In this document: piece by piece, positions 43,834-52,284 of the stretch
Layout of the letters: each line of letters starts with the position of its first letter
How positions within the stretch are numbered: the stretch's first letter is position 1
Source of the DNA: Brevibacillus brevis NBRC 100599
Lineage (GTDB): Bacteria; Bacillota; Bacilli; Brevibacillales; Brevibacillaceae
Reading direction: 5' to 3'
Length of the DNA stretch: 64,000 nucleotides
Assembly (NCBI RefSeq): GCF_000010165.1
Contig: NC_012491.1
Location: 882,501-946,500, forward strand
Program-made: the position numbers and the translations under genes
Notes under the pieces: model-generated
Database searches by the model: none
Told to the model about the DNA's origin: nothing
What the model saw: only the letters and a program-made list of their open reading frames with translations

Positions 43834-45657
43834 ATGAAAACATATCTGTACCGCATACGTTTTGTCATGGCTGTCATTGTTGTCACCGTTTTACCGATTA
43901 TCATTACCGGAATCGTATTGGTAAAATCGGCAGAGCAGGCTTTACTGGCGGAAAAGAAACAAAAGCTAATCGCCATCACGCAGCAGCTGGATTTTGCGCT
44001 GTCGAAAGATTTTGACACCATCGTCGTGGAAGCTGGATTAGAAAAGGCGGAAAAAGAGCACAAGCTTCAAGCATTAAACGAGAAAATGCAACCGCTTACA
44101 GATCGGATCGCTCTAGCCCACCCGGGAATTGGCGTCGGGTATTATTCCGCAGCTCTCGATTCCATCGTGACGTATGGACCCAGCAATGAAATGAGCTTGT
44201 ACATAGGACAATCAATTCGTGAAACTCACCCGGGCCGCAGTGTCATGCAGACACGGCAGACTGATGTAGTAATCGGCGAACAAGTACGCGGCAACATCAT
44301 GAACGCCATGGTTCCGCTCATTCGCAATGATCAAGTGATCGGCTATGCTTGGGCGAATGAGCTCATGGCTACGATCGATATACAACTCGCGGGAATGCGA
44401 CAAAGCATTTATGCGATTTTGGGCATTGGCTGTATGATCGCAGCAGCGGCCAGCGGTTTGCTCGTCCATCGCTTTGAAGTGATTTTGTCAGAGATCAAGT
44501 CAGGGCTGAAGCGGCTTAGCCAAGACCTTTCCTTTCGCTTGAGGAAAATGGACGGTGAGCCTGGAGAAATTACAGGTGCGATCAATAATCTGGCGAGTGA
44601 CTTGCAGGCTAGCCGTAGCCGCACGGAGACAATCATGAATAGCATGGACAGTGGGGTCCTCGCGTTGGATCAGAGCGGGCACCTGATTGCATGGAATGAG
44701 ACAGCGATACATATGATTGGCTTCACGTCCAGTCGAGCAAAGGGGATGCATTACACGGAAGTTTTTACAGAGAGTGAGGCCCTCCTTCATATCCTGTTGG
44801 ATACGCTGCAAAACGGTCAAGCGATTCGGGATGCGATGTGGCGCCATCAGCATCCGGACAGGGGCGTGCTCTGGCTAAAGGTCAGCTCTTCCATTTGGAA
44901 AAATACGACAGAGGAAGTGCTGGGGGCGATCGTTTTGCTGGAGGATCGCACACAATGGCGGAGGATGGAGTCAAGGCTGGCTCAAGCTGAGCGGCTGGCG
45001 GTCATAGGTGAGTGGGCGACTAGCATTGCCCATGAGGTACGCAATCCGTTGACGGCTATCAAAGCTTTCGCCCAGATCATCGAGGAGGAATGGCCAAAAG
45101 ACCATGGCTCTCGGGAATACACAGGGATTATTGTGGAGGAAGTCGAACGTCTGAACCGTTTTACTGACGAGCTCTTGTTATTTTCTCGTCCCAATGAAGA
45201 GTCGAACGTACCTGTGCGTGTGCAAGAGGTAATCCAGCACACGCTCAAGCTGATGGAACATGCCGAGGGCTTCAACGGAGTGAATGTCCAGCTTGTTTAT
45301 AACGAGGATATTCCTGCGGTGATGTCTTCACCAGAGTTGTTGAAGCAGGTGTTTTTAAATATATTGCATAACGCACTGCAAGCAAAGCCTATGGAAGGTC
45401 GTATCCAGATTGATATCAAAAACATAAATAATGATGTGCATGTCCAGATAACGAATGAAGGTCCGCCTATTGCGGAGGAAAATCTGCTGGCTATATTCGA
45501 ACCGTTTTTCACGACGAAGCAAACAGGTACGGGACTAGGACTGGCGATCTCCCAACGGATTGTGCAAGTATATGGCGGACATATTTTTGCTCAAAATACC
45601 CCCGAAGGCGTTTGTTTTACTGTCGTACTACCGATTCGGGCAAAAGGAGGATTGTGA
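43834..45657 (+). CDS. Sensor histidine kinase, AtoS-like
   Basis: A 607-residue membrane kinase. Membrane helices at about 10-30 and 192-212 enclose an outer Cache-like sensor. Then come a HAMP-like linker, a PAS domain (about 265-375, SMDSGVLALDQSGHL), HisKA with phosphoacceptor His in SIAHEVRNPLTAIKAF (about 398) and the HATPase domain (NILHNALQA; TGTGLGLAIS). It phosphorylates the adjacent response regulator, with which its stop codon overlaps. The order kinase-regulator-SCFA transporter resembles the ato system of Escherichia coli, so acetoacetate or a short-chain acid is a plausible signal. Confidence 0.88.
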   Translation: MKTYLYRIRFVMAVIVVTVLPIIITGIVLVKSAEQALLAEKKQKLIAITQQLDFALSKDFDTIVVEAGLEKAEKEHKLQALNEKMQPLTDRIALAHPGIGVGYYSAALDSIVTYGPSNEMSLYIGQSIRETHPGRSVMQTRQTDVVIGEQVRGNIMNAMVPLIRNDQVIGYAWANELMATIDIQLAGMRQSIYAILGIGCMIAAAASGLLVHRFEVILSEIKSGLKRLSQDLSFRLRKMDGEPGEITGAINNLASDLQASRSRTETIMNSMDSGVLALDQSGHLIAWNETAIHMIGFTSSRAKGMHYTEVFTESEALLHILLDTLQNGQAIRDAMWRHQHPDRGVLWLKVSSSIWKNTTEEVLGAIVLLEDRTQWRRMESRLAQAERLAVIGEWATSIAHEVRNPLTAIKAFAQIIEEEWPKDHGSREYTGIIVEEVERLNRFTDELLLFSRPNEESNVPVRVQEVIQHTLKLMEHAEGFNGVNVQLVYNEDIPAVMSSPELLKQVFLNILHNALQAKPMEGRIQIDIKNINNDVHVQITNEGPPIAEENLLAIFEPFFTTKQTGTGLGLAISQRIVQVYGGHIFAQNTPEGVCFTVVLPIRAKGGL

Positions 45658-47060
45658 TGACGAGCAAAGTGCTGATCGTAGACGACGAGGCCAATGTGAG
45701 AAGGGCATTGTCAACTACGCTGCGCAAAATGGGATACGAGCTCCTGGAGGCTGGGAGTGGAGTAGAGGCTTTGGAACAGGTCGAACGCTTTTGCCCGCAA
45801 GTCATGCTTTTGGATCTGCGTATGCCTCATTTAGACGGCATGGATACGTTGCGCCAACTGAACGAGAGAAAGGGAAGACTCCCGAGAGTCGTGATGATGA
45901 CTGCCTATGGTTCCGCCAGTGACGTTATGGAGGCAATGAAGCTGGGAGCATTTGATTATGTGCAAAAGCCATTTGACTTGGGGCAGGTCAAACAAGTCGT
46001 TGCTCATGCACTCACACAGGGAGAGCTGCTTGAGCAAGGCGAAGTCGGGAAAGTCCTACAGGAAGAGCAAGCGAATCCAAACAGAACCAGCTTGATTGGA
46101 CTGAGTCCGGCTATGCAAAACGTGTACAAGCTGGTGGGAAAAGTAGCGATGTCTAAAGCCACGGTGTTGATTGAAGGGGAGAGCGGAACAGGCAAAGAGC
46201 TCATTGCAAGAGCGATCCATTCCAATAGCCCGCGGGCGGACAAGCCACTCATTCCTGTCAATTGCGGCGCGATTCCTGAAAATTTGCTGGAGAGTGAGTT
46301 GTTTGGCTATGAACGGGGTGCATTTACAGGGGCTGTTCATCGCAAGCAAGGACTGTTGGAGCTTGCGAATGGAGGTACTTTGTTCCTTGACGAAGTAGGA
46401 GAACTGAGCCTTTCTTTGCAGGTAAAACTGCTACGGTTTTTGCAGGATCGTGTATTTATTCGGGTAGGGGGCATCGAGGCTATATCGGTTGACGTTCGCG
46501 TGATTGCTGCCACCAATCGTGATTTGCAGGAAAGAATTCGCCAGGAGCTTTTCCGCGAGGATCTCTACTACCGGCTCAATGTCGTTCCGATTCGCATGCC
46601 GCCGCTTCGTGAGCGAAAAGAGGATATTCCTCTGCTAATCCGTCACTTTCTCGCTAAATATGGAAAAGAGGCAGGGAAGCATGATCTCTGCTTGTCCGCT
46701 GCTGCCACGGAAGCGCTAATCGCCTATCACTGGCCAGGCAATGTGCGTCAGCTGGAGAATACGATCGAACGGGCTGTTGTTTTGACCAGAGGAGCAGTTA
46801 TCGGTCACGAGCATGTCTTATCCCCCATTCAGGATAACAAGATGAGCGAACAGATCCCAAGCCATGGCAAAATCAGCTATGAAGGAAGAACCATGCGGGA
46901 AATCATTGCCCAGGTCGAGCAGGAAGCAATTGCCCATGCCTTACGCAAAGAACGCGGCAACAAGCTACAGACAGCAAAAAGGCTAGGCATATCTCGGCGG
47001 GCACTGCTCTACAAGCTGCAAATGTACGGATTGGATTCAGCAATAGGGGAAAGAGACTAA
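45657..47060 (+). CDS. NtrC/AtoC-type sigma-54-dependent response regulator
   Basis: A 467-residue regulator: receiver domain (1-125) with phosphorylation site Asp53 in LLDLRMPHLDG, AAA+ domain with ESGTGKE, canonical GAFTGA (GYERGAFTGAVH) and FLDEVGE, and a C-terminal Fis-type helix-turn-helix (KLQTAKRLGISRRALLYKLQMYG). ATG 45657 overlaps the kinase stop in a TGATG junction, with AAGGAGG upstream. After phosphorylation by the kinase it should activate the -24/-12 promoter upstream of the AtoE gene, 167 bp downstream. Confidence 0.9.
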   Translation: MTSKVLIVDDEANVRRALSTTLRKMGYELLEAGSGVEALEQVERFCPQVMLLDLRMPHLDGMDTLRQLNERKGRLPRVVMMTAYGSASDVMEAMKLGAFDYVQKPFDLGQVKQVVAHALTQGELLEQGEVGKVLQEEQANPNRTSLIGLSPAMQNVYKLVGKVAMSKATVLIEGESGTGKELIARAIHSNSPRADKPLIPVNCGAIPENLLESELFGYERGAFTGAVHRKQGLLELANGGTLFLDEVGELSLSLQVKLLRFLQDRVFIRVGGIEAISVDVRVIAATNRDLQERIRQELFREDLYYRLNVVPIRMPPLRERKEDIPLLIRHFLAKYGKEAGKHDLCLSAAATEALIAYHWPGNVRQLENTIERAVVLTRGAVIGHEHVLSPIQDNKMSEQIPSHGKISYEGRTMREIIAQVEQEAIAHALRKERGNKLQTAKRLGISRRALLYKLQMYGLDSAIGERD

Positions 47061-47158
47061 TCACCCGATGTGCGCAAACAAGTGTCATACTGTGCAAAAA
47101 GTAGTCAGCATACAGAGCAATTGTTTTGAAAGCGTATTCATTTCCCTCGAAAAATAGA

Positions 47159-47175
47159 TTGGCATCCCTCTTGCT
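47159..47175 (+). promoter_or_regulatory. Sigma-54 (-24/-12) promoter of the AtoE-type transporter
   Basis: TTGGCAT-CCCTC-TTGCT has the conserved GG (47161-47162) and GC (47173-47174) elements twelve positions apart. Two TGTGC repeats upstream (near 47070 and 47091) are possible activator half-sites, but this is weak. Confidence 0.85.
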
Positions 47176-47226
47176 ATATCGGAAGGCATACGTACATGAA
47201 TGCTTTTTTGAAAAGGGGATGAAAAT

Positions 47227-48549
47227 GTGTTTCAAGCTTTAACGAATGCTTCGGTCCGCATGGTGCAGCGCTATTTGCCAGATGCCTTTTTATTTGCAAT
47301 CATTTTGACCTTCCTCGTGTTTGTTGCCGGGATTGTCGTCAATGGCAAAACATCGATGGAAATGGTCAACTACTGGGGAGGCGGCTTCTGGAGCCTACTC
47401 AGCTTTACGATGCAAATGGTCTTGATCCTGATTACAGGTCATACGCTAGCCAGTACGAATATTTGTAAGCGTGGCTTGAATGCATTGGGATCACTGGCAA
47501 AGACGCCAGGACAAGCGATTGTACTCGTCACAGTCGTTTCCTGTGTGGCCAACTGGATCAATTGGGGATTTGGGCTTGTCATCAGTGCGCTATTGGCACG
47601 CGTTCTTGCCAATCAAGTGGAAAAGGTAGACTATCGATTGCTCGTCGCCAGCGCATATGGCGGATTTGTTGTCTGGCATGGAGGGCTTGCTGGCTCTGTT
47701 CCTTTGACGATCGCCACGGAAAAGCATAGCCTGGAAAACATCATCGGTGTCATTCCGACCTCGGAAACGATGTTTTCACCAATGAATCTGACTATTGTAG
47801 CCGCAATCATGATTGTCCTCCCGATTGTGAACAGATTCATGATGCCTGCCGAAAAAGATACAATTGTATTCAAGGGTGAAGGGATCGCGCAACAAGAAAT
47901 GGCTGCTGCTGATTTAACAATCGACAATACTCCTGCTTCCAAAATGGAAAACAGCCGTTTAATCTCGGTTCTTGTTTCAGCACTCGGAATTATTTATTTG
48001 ATTTACTATTTTGCTGATAAAGGCTTTAAGCTGAATTTGGATATCGTCATCATGGGCTTCTTGTTTCTGGGTATACTCCTTCATGGGACACCGCGCAAGT
48101 TTTTGGATGCCATGAATGAAGCGGTGAAAACCACGACAGGCATCGTCGTGCAGTTTCCGTTTTATGCAGGGATCATTGGGATGATGACGGCTTCAGGACT
48201 GGCAGCGAGTATCTCTCAATGGTTTATCAGCATCTCGACGCCTACTACCTTTCCGCTGTTCACGTTTTGGAGTGCAGGCCTATTGAACATATTCATTCCT
48301 TCTGGTGGAGGGCAATGGGCAGTACAGGGACCAATCATGCTGCCTGTTGCCACTGAGCTGGGCGTTTCCCATGCAAAAGTCGCGATGGCCATTGCTTGGG
48401 GGGATGCGTGGACGAACCTGATTCAGCCATTCTGGGCATTACCTGTGCTAGCTCTTGCTGGATTGGGTGCGAGGGATATCATGGGCTACTGCTTGATGAT
48501 GCTGATCGTGACAGGCGCCATTATCAGCTTGGGCTTCTTGCTTTTTTAG
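47227..48549 (+). CDS. atoE: AtoE-family short-chain fatty acid transporter
   Basis: A 440-residue membrane protein with about ten helices, matching the AtoE family: YWGGGFWSLLSFTMQMVLILITGHTLA, NWINWGFGLVISALLAR, FNIFIPSGGGQWAVQGPIML is represented by NIFIPSGGGQWAVQGPIML, and AWGDAWTNLIQPFWALP. It imports short-chain fatty acids such as acetoacetate or butyrate with a proton. GTG start, AAGGGG upstream. The sigma-54 promoter and two-component system immediately upstream indicate substrate-induced expression. Confidence 0.9.
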   Translation: MFQALTNASVRMVQRYLPDAFLFAIILTFLVFVAGIVVNGKTSMEMVNYWGGGFWSLLSFTMQMVLILITGHTLASTNICKRGLNALGSLAKTPGQAIVLVTVVSCVANWINWGFGLVISALLARVLANQVEKVDYRLLVASAYGGFVVWHGGLAGSVPLTIATEKHSLENIIGVIPTSETMFSPMNLTIVAAIMIVLPIVNRFMMPAEKDTIVFKGEGIAQQEMAAADLTIDNTPASKMENSRLISVLVSALGIIYLIYYFADKGFKLNLDIVIMGFLFLGILLHGTPRKFLDAMNEAVKTTTGIVVQFPFYAGIIGMMTASGLAASISQWFISISTPTTFPLFTFWSAGLLNIFIPSGGGQWAVQGPIMLPVATELGVSHAKVAMAIAWGDAWTNLIQPFWALPVLALAGLGARDIMGYCLMMLIVTGAIISLGFLLF

Positions 48550-48566
48550 CGAAGCGCGCACGTTCA

Positions 48567-48595
48567 TTGCCAATCACGGCGTTTTTTGATATGAT
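48567..48595 (+). promoter_or_regulatory. Sigma-A promoter of the guanidine riboswitch operon
   Basis: TTGCCA (48567-48572) and TATGAT (48590-48595) are spaced 17 bp and each match consensus at 5/6. Transcription would begin near 48602, about 40 nt before the riboswitch. Confidence 0.75.
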
Positions 48596-48640
48596 GGTGA
48601 GAGTTACCCCAAGAAAAGAACTGCATATGTACGGAGTTTT

Positions 48641-48767
48641 CTAGGGTTCCGCGGTCAGTCATTTGGCCGGTCAGGACCGAGAGAAAACCCACGACCACGG
48701 TCGTGTACACGGAGGGATAAAAGCCCGGGAGGAATATCTGTGATGGTATTCACCCGAGGCTTTTTTT
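48641..48767 (+). ncRNA. Guanidine-I (ykkC) riboswitch with terminator
   Basis: The conserved elements are in order: AGGGTTCCG (48643-48651), CCGGTCAGGACCGAGAG, ACACGGAGGGATAAAAGCCCGGGAG (the core is spread over 48707-48731). The 3' GCCCGGG can instead pair with CCCG-A-GGC and AATATC with GGTATT to form a terminator ending in a T-run at 48761-48767. Guanidine binding should stabilise the aptamer and allow readthrough. It precedes a paired SMR exporter, the classic target. Confidence 0.92.
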
Positions 48768-48873
48768 GCATTCGGAAAGACTGAGCCATCTTGGATGAGT
48801 ATGTATTTTGGGGAACGATAAAAACGGATACGTCCGTTGCGATGAGCGAAAAAGAAAGAGGAGGGAGCCAGAA

Positions 48874-49227
48874 ATGGGGAAATATTGGTTGATGGTTGTC
48901 GTAGCAGCAGTATTTGAAGTCATGTGGGTAGCGGGCTTGAAGCACGCCGACAGCTTTTGGTCATGGGCGCTGACCATCCTAGCGATTATTATCAGCTTTG
49001 GTGTTTTGGTCTATTCAGGGAAAAAGCTGCCGACGAGTACGGTTTATGCCATCTTCGTCGGTTTGGGTACGGCTGGTACCGTTATTAGCGAAATGGTCCT
49101 GTTTGGGGAACCGTTCAGCTGGGCGAAAGTAGGCTTGATCGCACTTCTTCTGGGGGGAATCCTTGGGTTGAAGCTGGTCACACCGGATCATGAAGAGAAG
49201 CCGAAGAGGGAGGGTGAAGTGGCATGA
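48874..49227 (+). CDS. gdnC: SMR guanidinium exporter subunit, first of a pair
   Basis: A 117-residue small multidrug resistance protein with four membrane helices (about 3-23, 29-47, 57-77, 83-103), the membrane-embedded Glu in VFEVMWVAGLKHA and the family motif YAIFVGLGTAGTVISEM. Such pairs under ykkC riboswitches (YkkC/YkkD) export guanidinium. ATG 48874 follows GAGGAGGG; the frame is open upstream without a site. It overlaps the second subunit by four bases, supporting a heterodimer. Gene symbol is by analogy with B. subtilis. Confidence 0.88.
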   Translation: MGKYWLMVVVAAVFEVMWVAGLKHADSFWSWALTILAIIISFGVLVYSGKKLPTSTVYAIFVGLGTAGTVISEMVLFGEPFSWAKVGLIALLLGGILGLKLVTPDHEEKPKREGEVA

Positions 49228-49538
49228 CATGGTTATCCTTAATTTTTGCAGGGTTGTTTGAGGTCGTTGGAGTGATGGGGATTACACAAGTTAACCAAAA
49301 GCCTTCGTTCCGCTCGTTTGCGGTTCTGATCGGTGGCTTTTCTCTCAGCTTCTTCCTCTTGTCCTTCGCCATGAAAGAAATCCCTATGGGGACAGCCTAT
49401 GCGGTTTGGACAGGGATTGGTACGGTAGGAAGCGCTCTGGTCGGGATGTTGTTCTATGGAGAAGCAAAAGACAAGCTGCGAATCTTGTGCATTGCCATGG
49501 TGATTATAGCTGTAGCAGGATTGAAAGTAGTAGCATAA
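49224..49538 (+). CDS. gdnD: SMR guanidinium exporter subunit, second of a pair
   Basis: A 104-residue SMR protein, slightly shorter than its partner (YkkD is 105). It keeps the Glu in AGLFEVVGVMGITQVN, and AYAVWTGIGTVGSALVGMLFYGEAKD is the usual helix 3 pattern. ATG overlaps the partner's TGA (ATGA). Together they should form one antiporter exchanging guanidinium for protons. Followed by a terminator. Confidence 0.88.
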   Translation: MTWLSLIFAGLFEVVGVMGITQVNQKPSFRSFAVLIGGFSLSFFLLSFAMKEIPMGTAYAVWTGIGTVGSALVGMLFYGEAKDKLRILCIAMVIIAVAGLKVVA

Positions 49539-49556
49539 GGTAGCGGTATCAAGGGT

Positions 49557-49598
49557 AGGCAGATGTTCCACTTCGGATGTCTGCCTTTTCTTTGTGTA
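49557..49598 (+). terminator. Terminator of the SMR pair
   Basis: AGGCAGA and TCTGCCT flank a 16-nt loop and are followed by TTTTCTTT. Confidence 0.7.
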
Positions 49599-49684
49599 TA
49601 TGTTCCATTTCTCATAAGGAACACTCCTTACGAATAGGGAATAGTAAAGAAAATCGTCTCGTTCAAGGAGGGAATGGCAACACC

Positions 49685-50662
49685 ATGGGCTCTTTCTGGG
49701 CAACGCTAAAAAAAGGAAATACGTCCTCGGCGACAGCGGCCTTGGGGAACACAGGGCTTGCTATCGCAAAAGGCTTTGCGGCTGTCTATAGTGGGAGCGG
49801 AGCCATGTTTGCGTCGGCAATGCATTCGGTAGCCGATGCGGTCAACCAGTTCTTCGTTTTCTTTGGCAGCGTGCTCGCAGAGAAAAAACCGACACCGAGG
49901 TTCCCTTCAGGCTTTGGTCGTGTCATTAACCTTTTCTGTATGGTCGCGGTGATCGTCGTAACCATCATGGCCTACGAAACCATTATCAAAGGCTTCCATC
50001 TTATTTCCGAGCCAGTAAAATCCAGCCACTTTTGGCTGAATTTCATCATTTTGTTTCTGGCGGTCATTGTGGATGGGTACGTACTCGTAAAAGCGATGTT
50101 CGAAATCGTTCATGAAGCGCGGGTGGAAGCGAAAGGCTTTGCTGTCATCCCAGCAGCCTTTCGGAATGTAGGACGTGCGGCTCCGCCGACACGACTTGTC
50201 TTTTATGAAGACATCGTAGCGACGCTCGGTGCGTTATTGGCGTTGATTGCCGTTATCGTCACTACGTTTACTTCCTTTGCCTTGCTGGACGGGATTGCCA
50301 CCATTCTGATCGGGATTCTCATGGTGGGTGTGGCATTCAAGGTAGGGTACGACAACATGGTCGGTTTAATTGGTATTGCAGCTCCCAAAGAAATCGAGGA
50401 TCGGGTAGCCAAAGTCATTTTTGCTGATCCGGATGTGACGGACATCAACAAGTTGCGAATTGTACAGGAAGGGCGTTTTTACCATGTGGAGAGCTATGTA
50501 GAGCTGCGGACGGGACTGAGTCTTGCTGTGGCGGACGATATTAAATACCGCATTCGCGACAGCTTGCTCACTGACCCGGATATTAGCGATGTGACGATGG
50601 GGATTTTGGAGGACAATGGCGAGGACGACTGGAAGCCACTTATGGGGCAGAGAACCACATAG
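49685..50662 (+). CDS. Cation diffusion facilitator (CDF) family transporter
   Basis: A 325-residue protein with six membrane helices in its first 220 residues and a C-terminal cytoplasmic domain of about 90 residues. Metal-site candidates are HSVADAVNQ in helix 2 and DIVATLGALLAL in helix 5. CDF proteins export divalent metals such as Zn2+, Mn2+ or Fe2+. ATG 49685 is used because MGSFWATLKKGN fits the helix 1 start; GGAGGG upstream is rather distant. The longer open frame runs through a promoter-like, non-coding stretch. Convergent with the CNNM gene. Confidence 0.82.
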   Translation: MGSFWATLKKGNTSSATAALGNTGLAIAKGFAAVYSGSGAMFASAMHSVADAVNQFFVFFGSVLAEKKPTPRFPSGFGRVINLFCMVAVIVVTIMAYETIIKGFHLISEPVKSSHFWLNFIILFLAVIVDGYVLVKAMFEIVHEARVEAKGFAVIPAAFRNVGRAAPPTRLVFYEDIVATLGALLALIAVIVTTFTSFALLDGIATILIGILMVGVAFKVGYDNMVGLIGIAAPKEIEDRVAKVIFADPDVTDINKLRIVQEGRFYHVESYVELRTGLSLAVADDIKYRIRDSLLTDPDISDVTMGILEDNGEDDWKPLMGQRTT

Positions 50663-50665
50663 ACG

Positions 50666-50712
50666 AAAAAAAGCCCCGCACCAGCGATCTAAGCAGGTGC
50701 GGGGCTTTGGTT
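50666..50712. terminator. Bidirectional terminator between CDF and CNNM genes
   Basis: AAAGCCCCGCACC pairs perfectly with GGTGCGGGGCTTT around a 13-nt loop. Confidence 0.88.
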
Positions 50713-50730
50713 TGTGCTGAGGTGTGATGA

Positions 50731-52080
50731 TTAGGAGACGGTCAACAGTTCTTGTTGCTCCGATTCATCTTTTTCCATATGCGTAATCAGAACGCGTGTG
50801 ACACGGTGATGATCCATCTGCTTGACGGTGAACAGGTGGTTTTCCCATTCTACTGTTGCACCAACAGCGATGTCTTCTTCCAGCTGGCTGTACAACCAAC
50901 CACCAATCGTGTCTACATCTTCGGATTCGAGCTCAAACGGAAGATGGTCATTCAGGTCAGCCAACACGAGCATACCGGATACGGAGAGGCCATTGTCTAG
51001 CTTCTCAATTTCTGGTCTTTCCTCGTCAAATTCGTCTTGGATATCCCCAACGATTTCTTCCAAAATATCCTCCATCGTCACGAGACCGGCTGTTCCGCCG
51101 TACTCGTCGATGACAATAGCAAGCTGCGAACGGTTTTTTTGCATCAGACGCAATACCGTGCTGATTTCCATGGTTTCCGGTACGGTCAGGACAGGGCGGA
51201 GCAACGAATCCAGTTCTACGCTTCCCTCTTGTAAGGCAGAAAGGTAGAAGTCTGTCGCATGGACAAAACCAATGATATTGTCCTTGTCCTCAGCTGCAAC
51301 TGGAAAACGGGTGTGGCGCTGCGAGCGAATAATCTCCAGGTTTTCTTCAAAGGTATTCGTCGTATATAAGCAAACCATATCTATGCGCGGGATCATCGTT
51401 TCCCGAGCAACGGTTTCGGAGAAGTCAAAAACTTGTTCCACAAGGTTCAATTCGGTTTGGTCGATATGGCCACTTTGGTGACTTTGGTTGACCAGTAGGC
51501 GAATTTCTTCTTCGGTATGCGCCGCTTCATGTTCTGAGATCGCTTCGAGTCCCAGACGTCTCATGAGGGCGTTGGCGGTTCCGTTCAAGAACCAGATTGC
51601 AGGGTAAAGCAATTTATAGAAAAACATCAATGGCGCGGCAACCCACAACGAGGTCATTTCTGCTTTTTGAATGGCCAATGATTTCGGAGCCAACTCACCC
51701 AAGACAATGTGGAGGAACGTAATAATCGCAAAGGCTACACCAAAAGAAATCGCGGAGATCGCATATTCAGGCAATCCAGAAGATCCAAGCAAAGGCTCCA
51801 CAATCATATGGGCAATGGCCGGTTCCCCGACCCAACCCAGTCCCAGCGAGGCGAGAGTGATCCCGACCTGGCAGGCAGATAGGTAAGCGTCTAGCTTATG
51901 CGTTACTTTTTGGGCATAGACTGCACGTCTGTTACCTTCATTCACCATCTGTGTCAGGCGCGTTTGCCGCACCTTCACGAGTGAGAACTCTGCGGCTACG
52001 AAAAAGCCGTTGAGAAAAACAAGAAATATAACAAGCAGTAGGTTGAGCACTATCGGGACGGTGTCCAAGTAAAAAGTCAT
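50731..52080 (-). CDS. CNNM/CorC-type (HlyC-like) membrane protein with CBS domains
   Basis: A 449-residue protein: an N-terminal CNNM membrane domain (about 1-205, NGFFVAAEFSLVKVRQTRL and LAPKSLAIQKAE), two CBS domains (about 215-345, RIDMVCLYTTNTFEENL; IVIDEYGGTAGLVTMEDILEEIVGDI) and a C-terminal CorC/HlyC domain. Such proteins take part in Mg2+ homeostasis, probably as exporters; older names call them hemolysins without good reason. Minus strand, ATG 52080. About 200 bp separates it from the upstream M50 gene; I see no identifiable riboswitch there. Confidence 0.88.
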   Translation of the reverse strand: MTFYLDTVPIVLNLLLVIFLVFLNGFFVAAEFSLVKVRQTRLTQMVNEGNRRAVYAQKVTHKLDAYLSACQVGITLASLGLGWVGEPAIAHMIVEPLLGSSGLPEYAISAISFGVAFAIITFLHIVLGELAPKSLAIQKAEMTSLWVAAPLMFFYKLLYPAIWFLNGTANALMRRLGLEAISEHEAAHTEEEIRLLVNQSHQSGHIDQTELNLVEQVFDFSETVARETMIPRIDMVCLYTTNTFEENLEIIRSQRHTRFPVAAEDKDNIIGFVHATDFYLSALQEGSVELDSLLRPVLTVPETMEISTVLRLMQKNRSQLAIVIDEYGGTAGLVTMEDILEEIVGDIQDEFDEERPEIEKLDNGLSVSGMLVLADLNDHLPFELESEDVDTIGGWLYSQLEEDIAVGATVEWENHLFTVKQMDHHRVTRVLITHMEKDESEQQELLTVS

Positions 52081-52284
52081 CCTCTCTGGAATTTTATGAA
52101 AGTACTATTTTCTATTTTACTCTGATTGGGTGGAACGTACAAAAGCGATATACCACCATAGAGGGCGTTTCTGCCCTTTTGGTCGGCAAGAGCGACCCTC
52201 AGATAACCGTATCGCACGTTTTTGCGCTCGGAGAAGGCCGCAGATAGGCATCCATTTTTGTCAAGCAACGCAGAGTGCAAGCGG

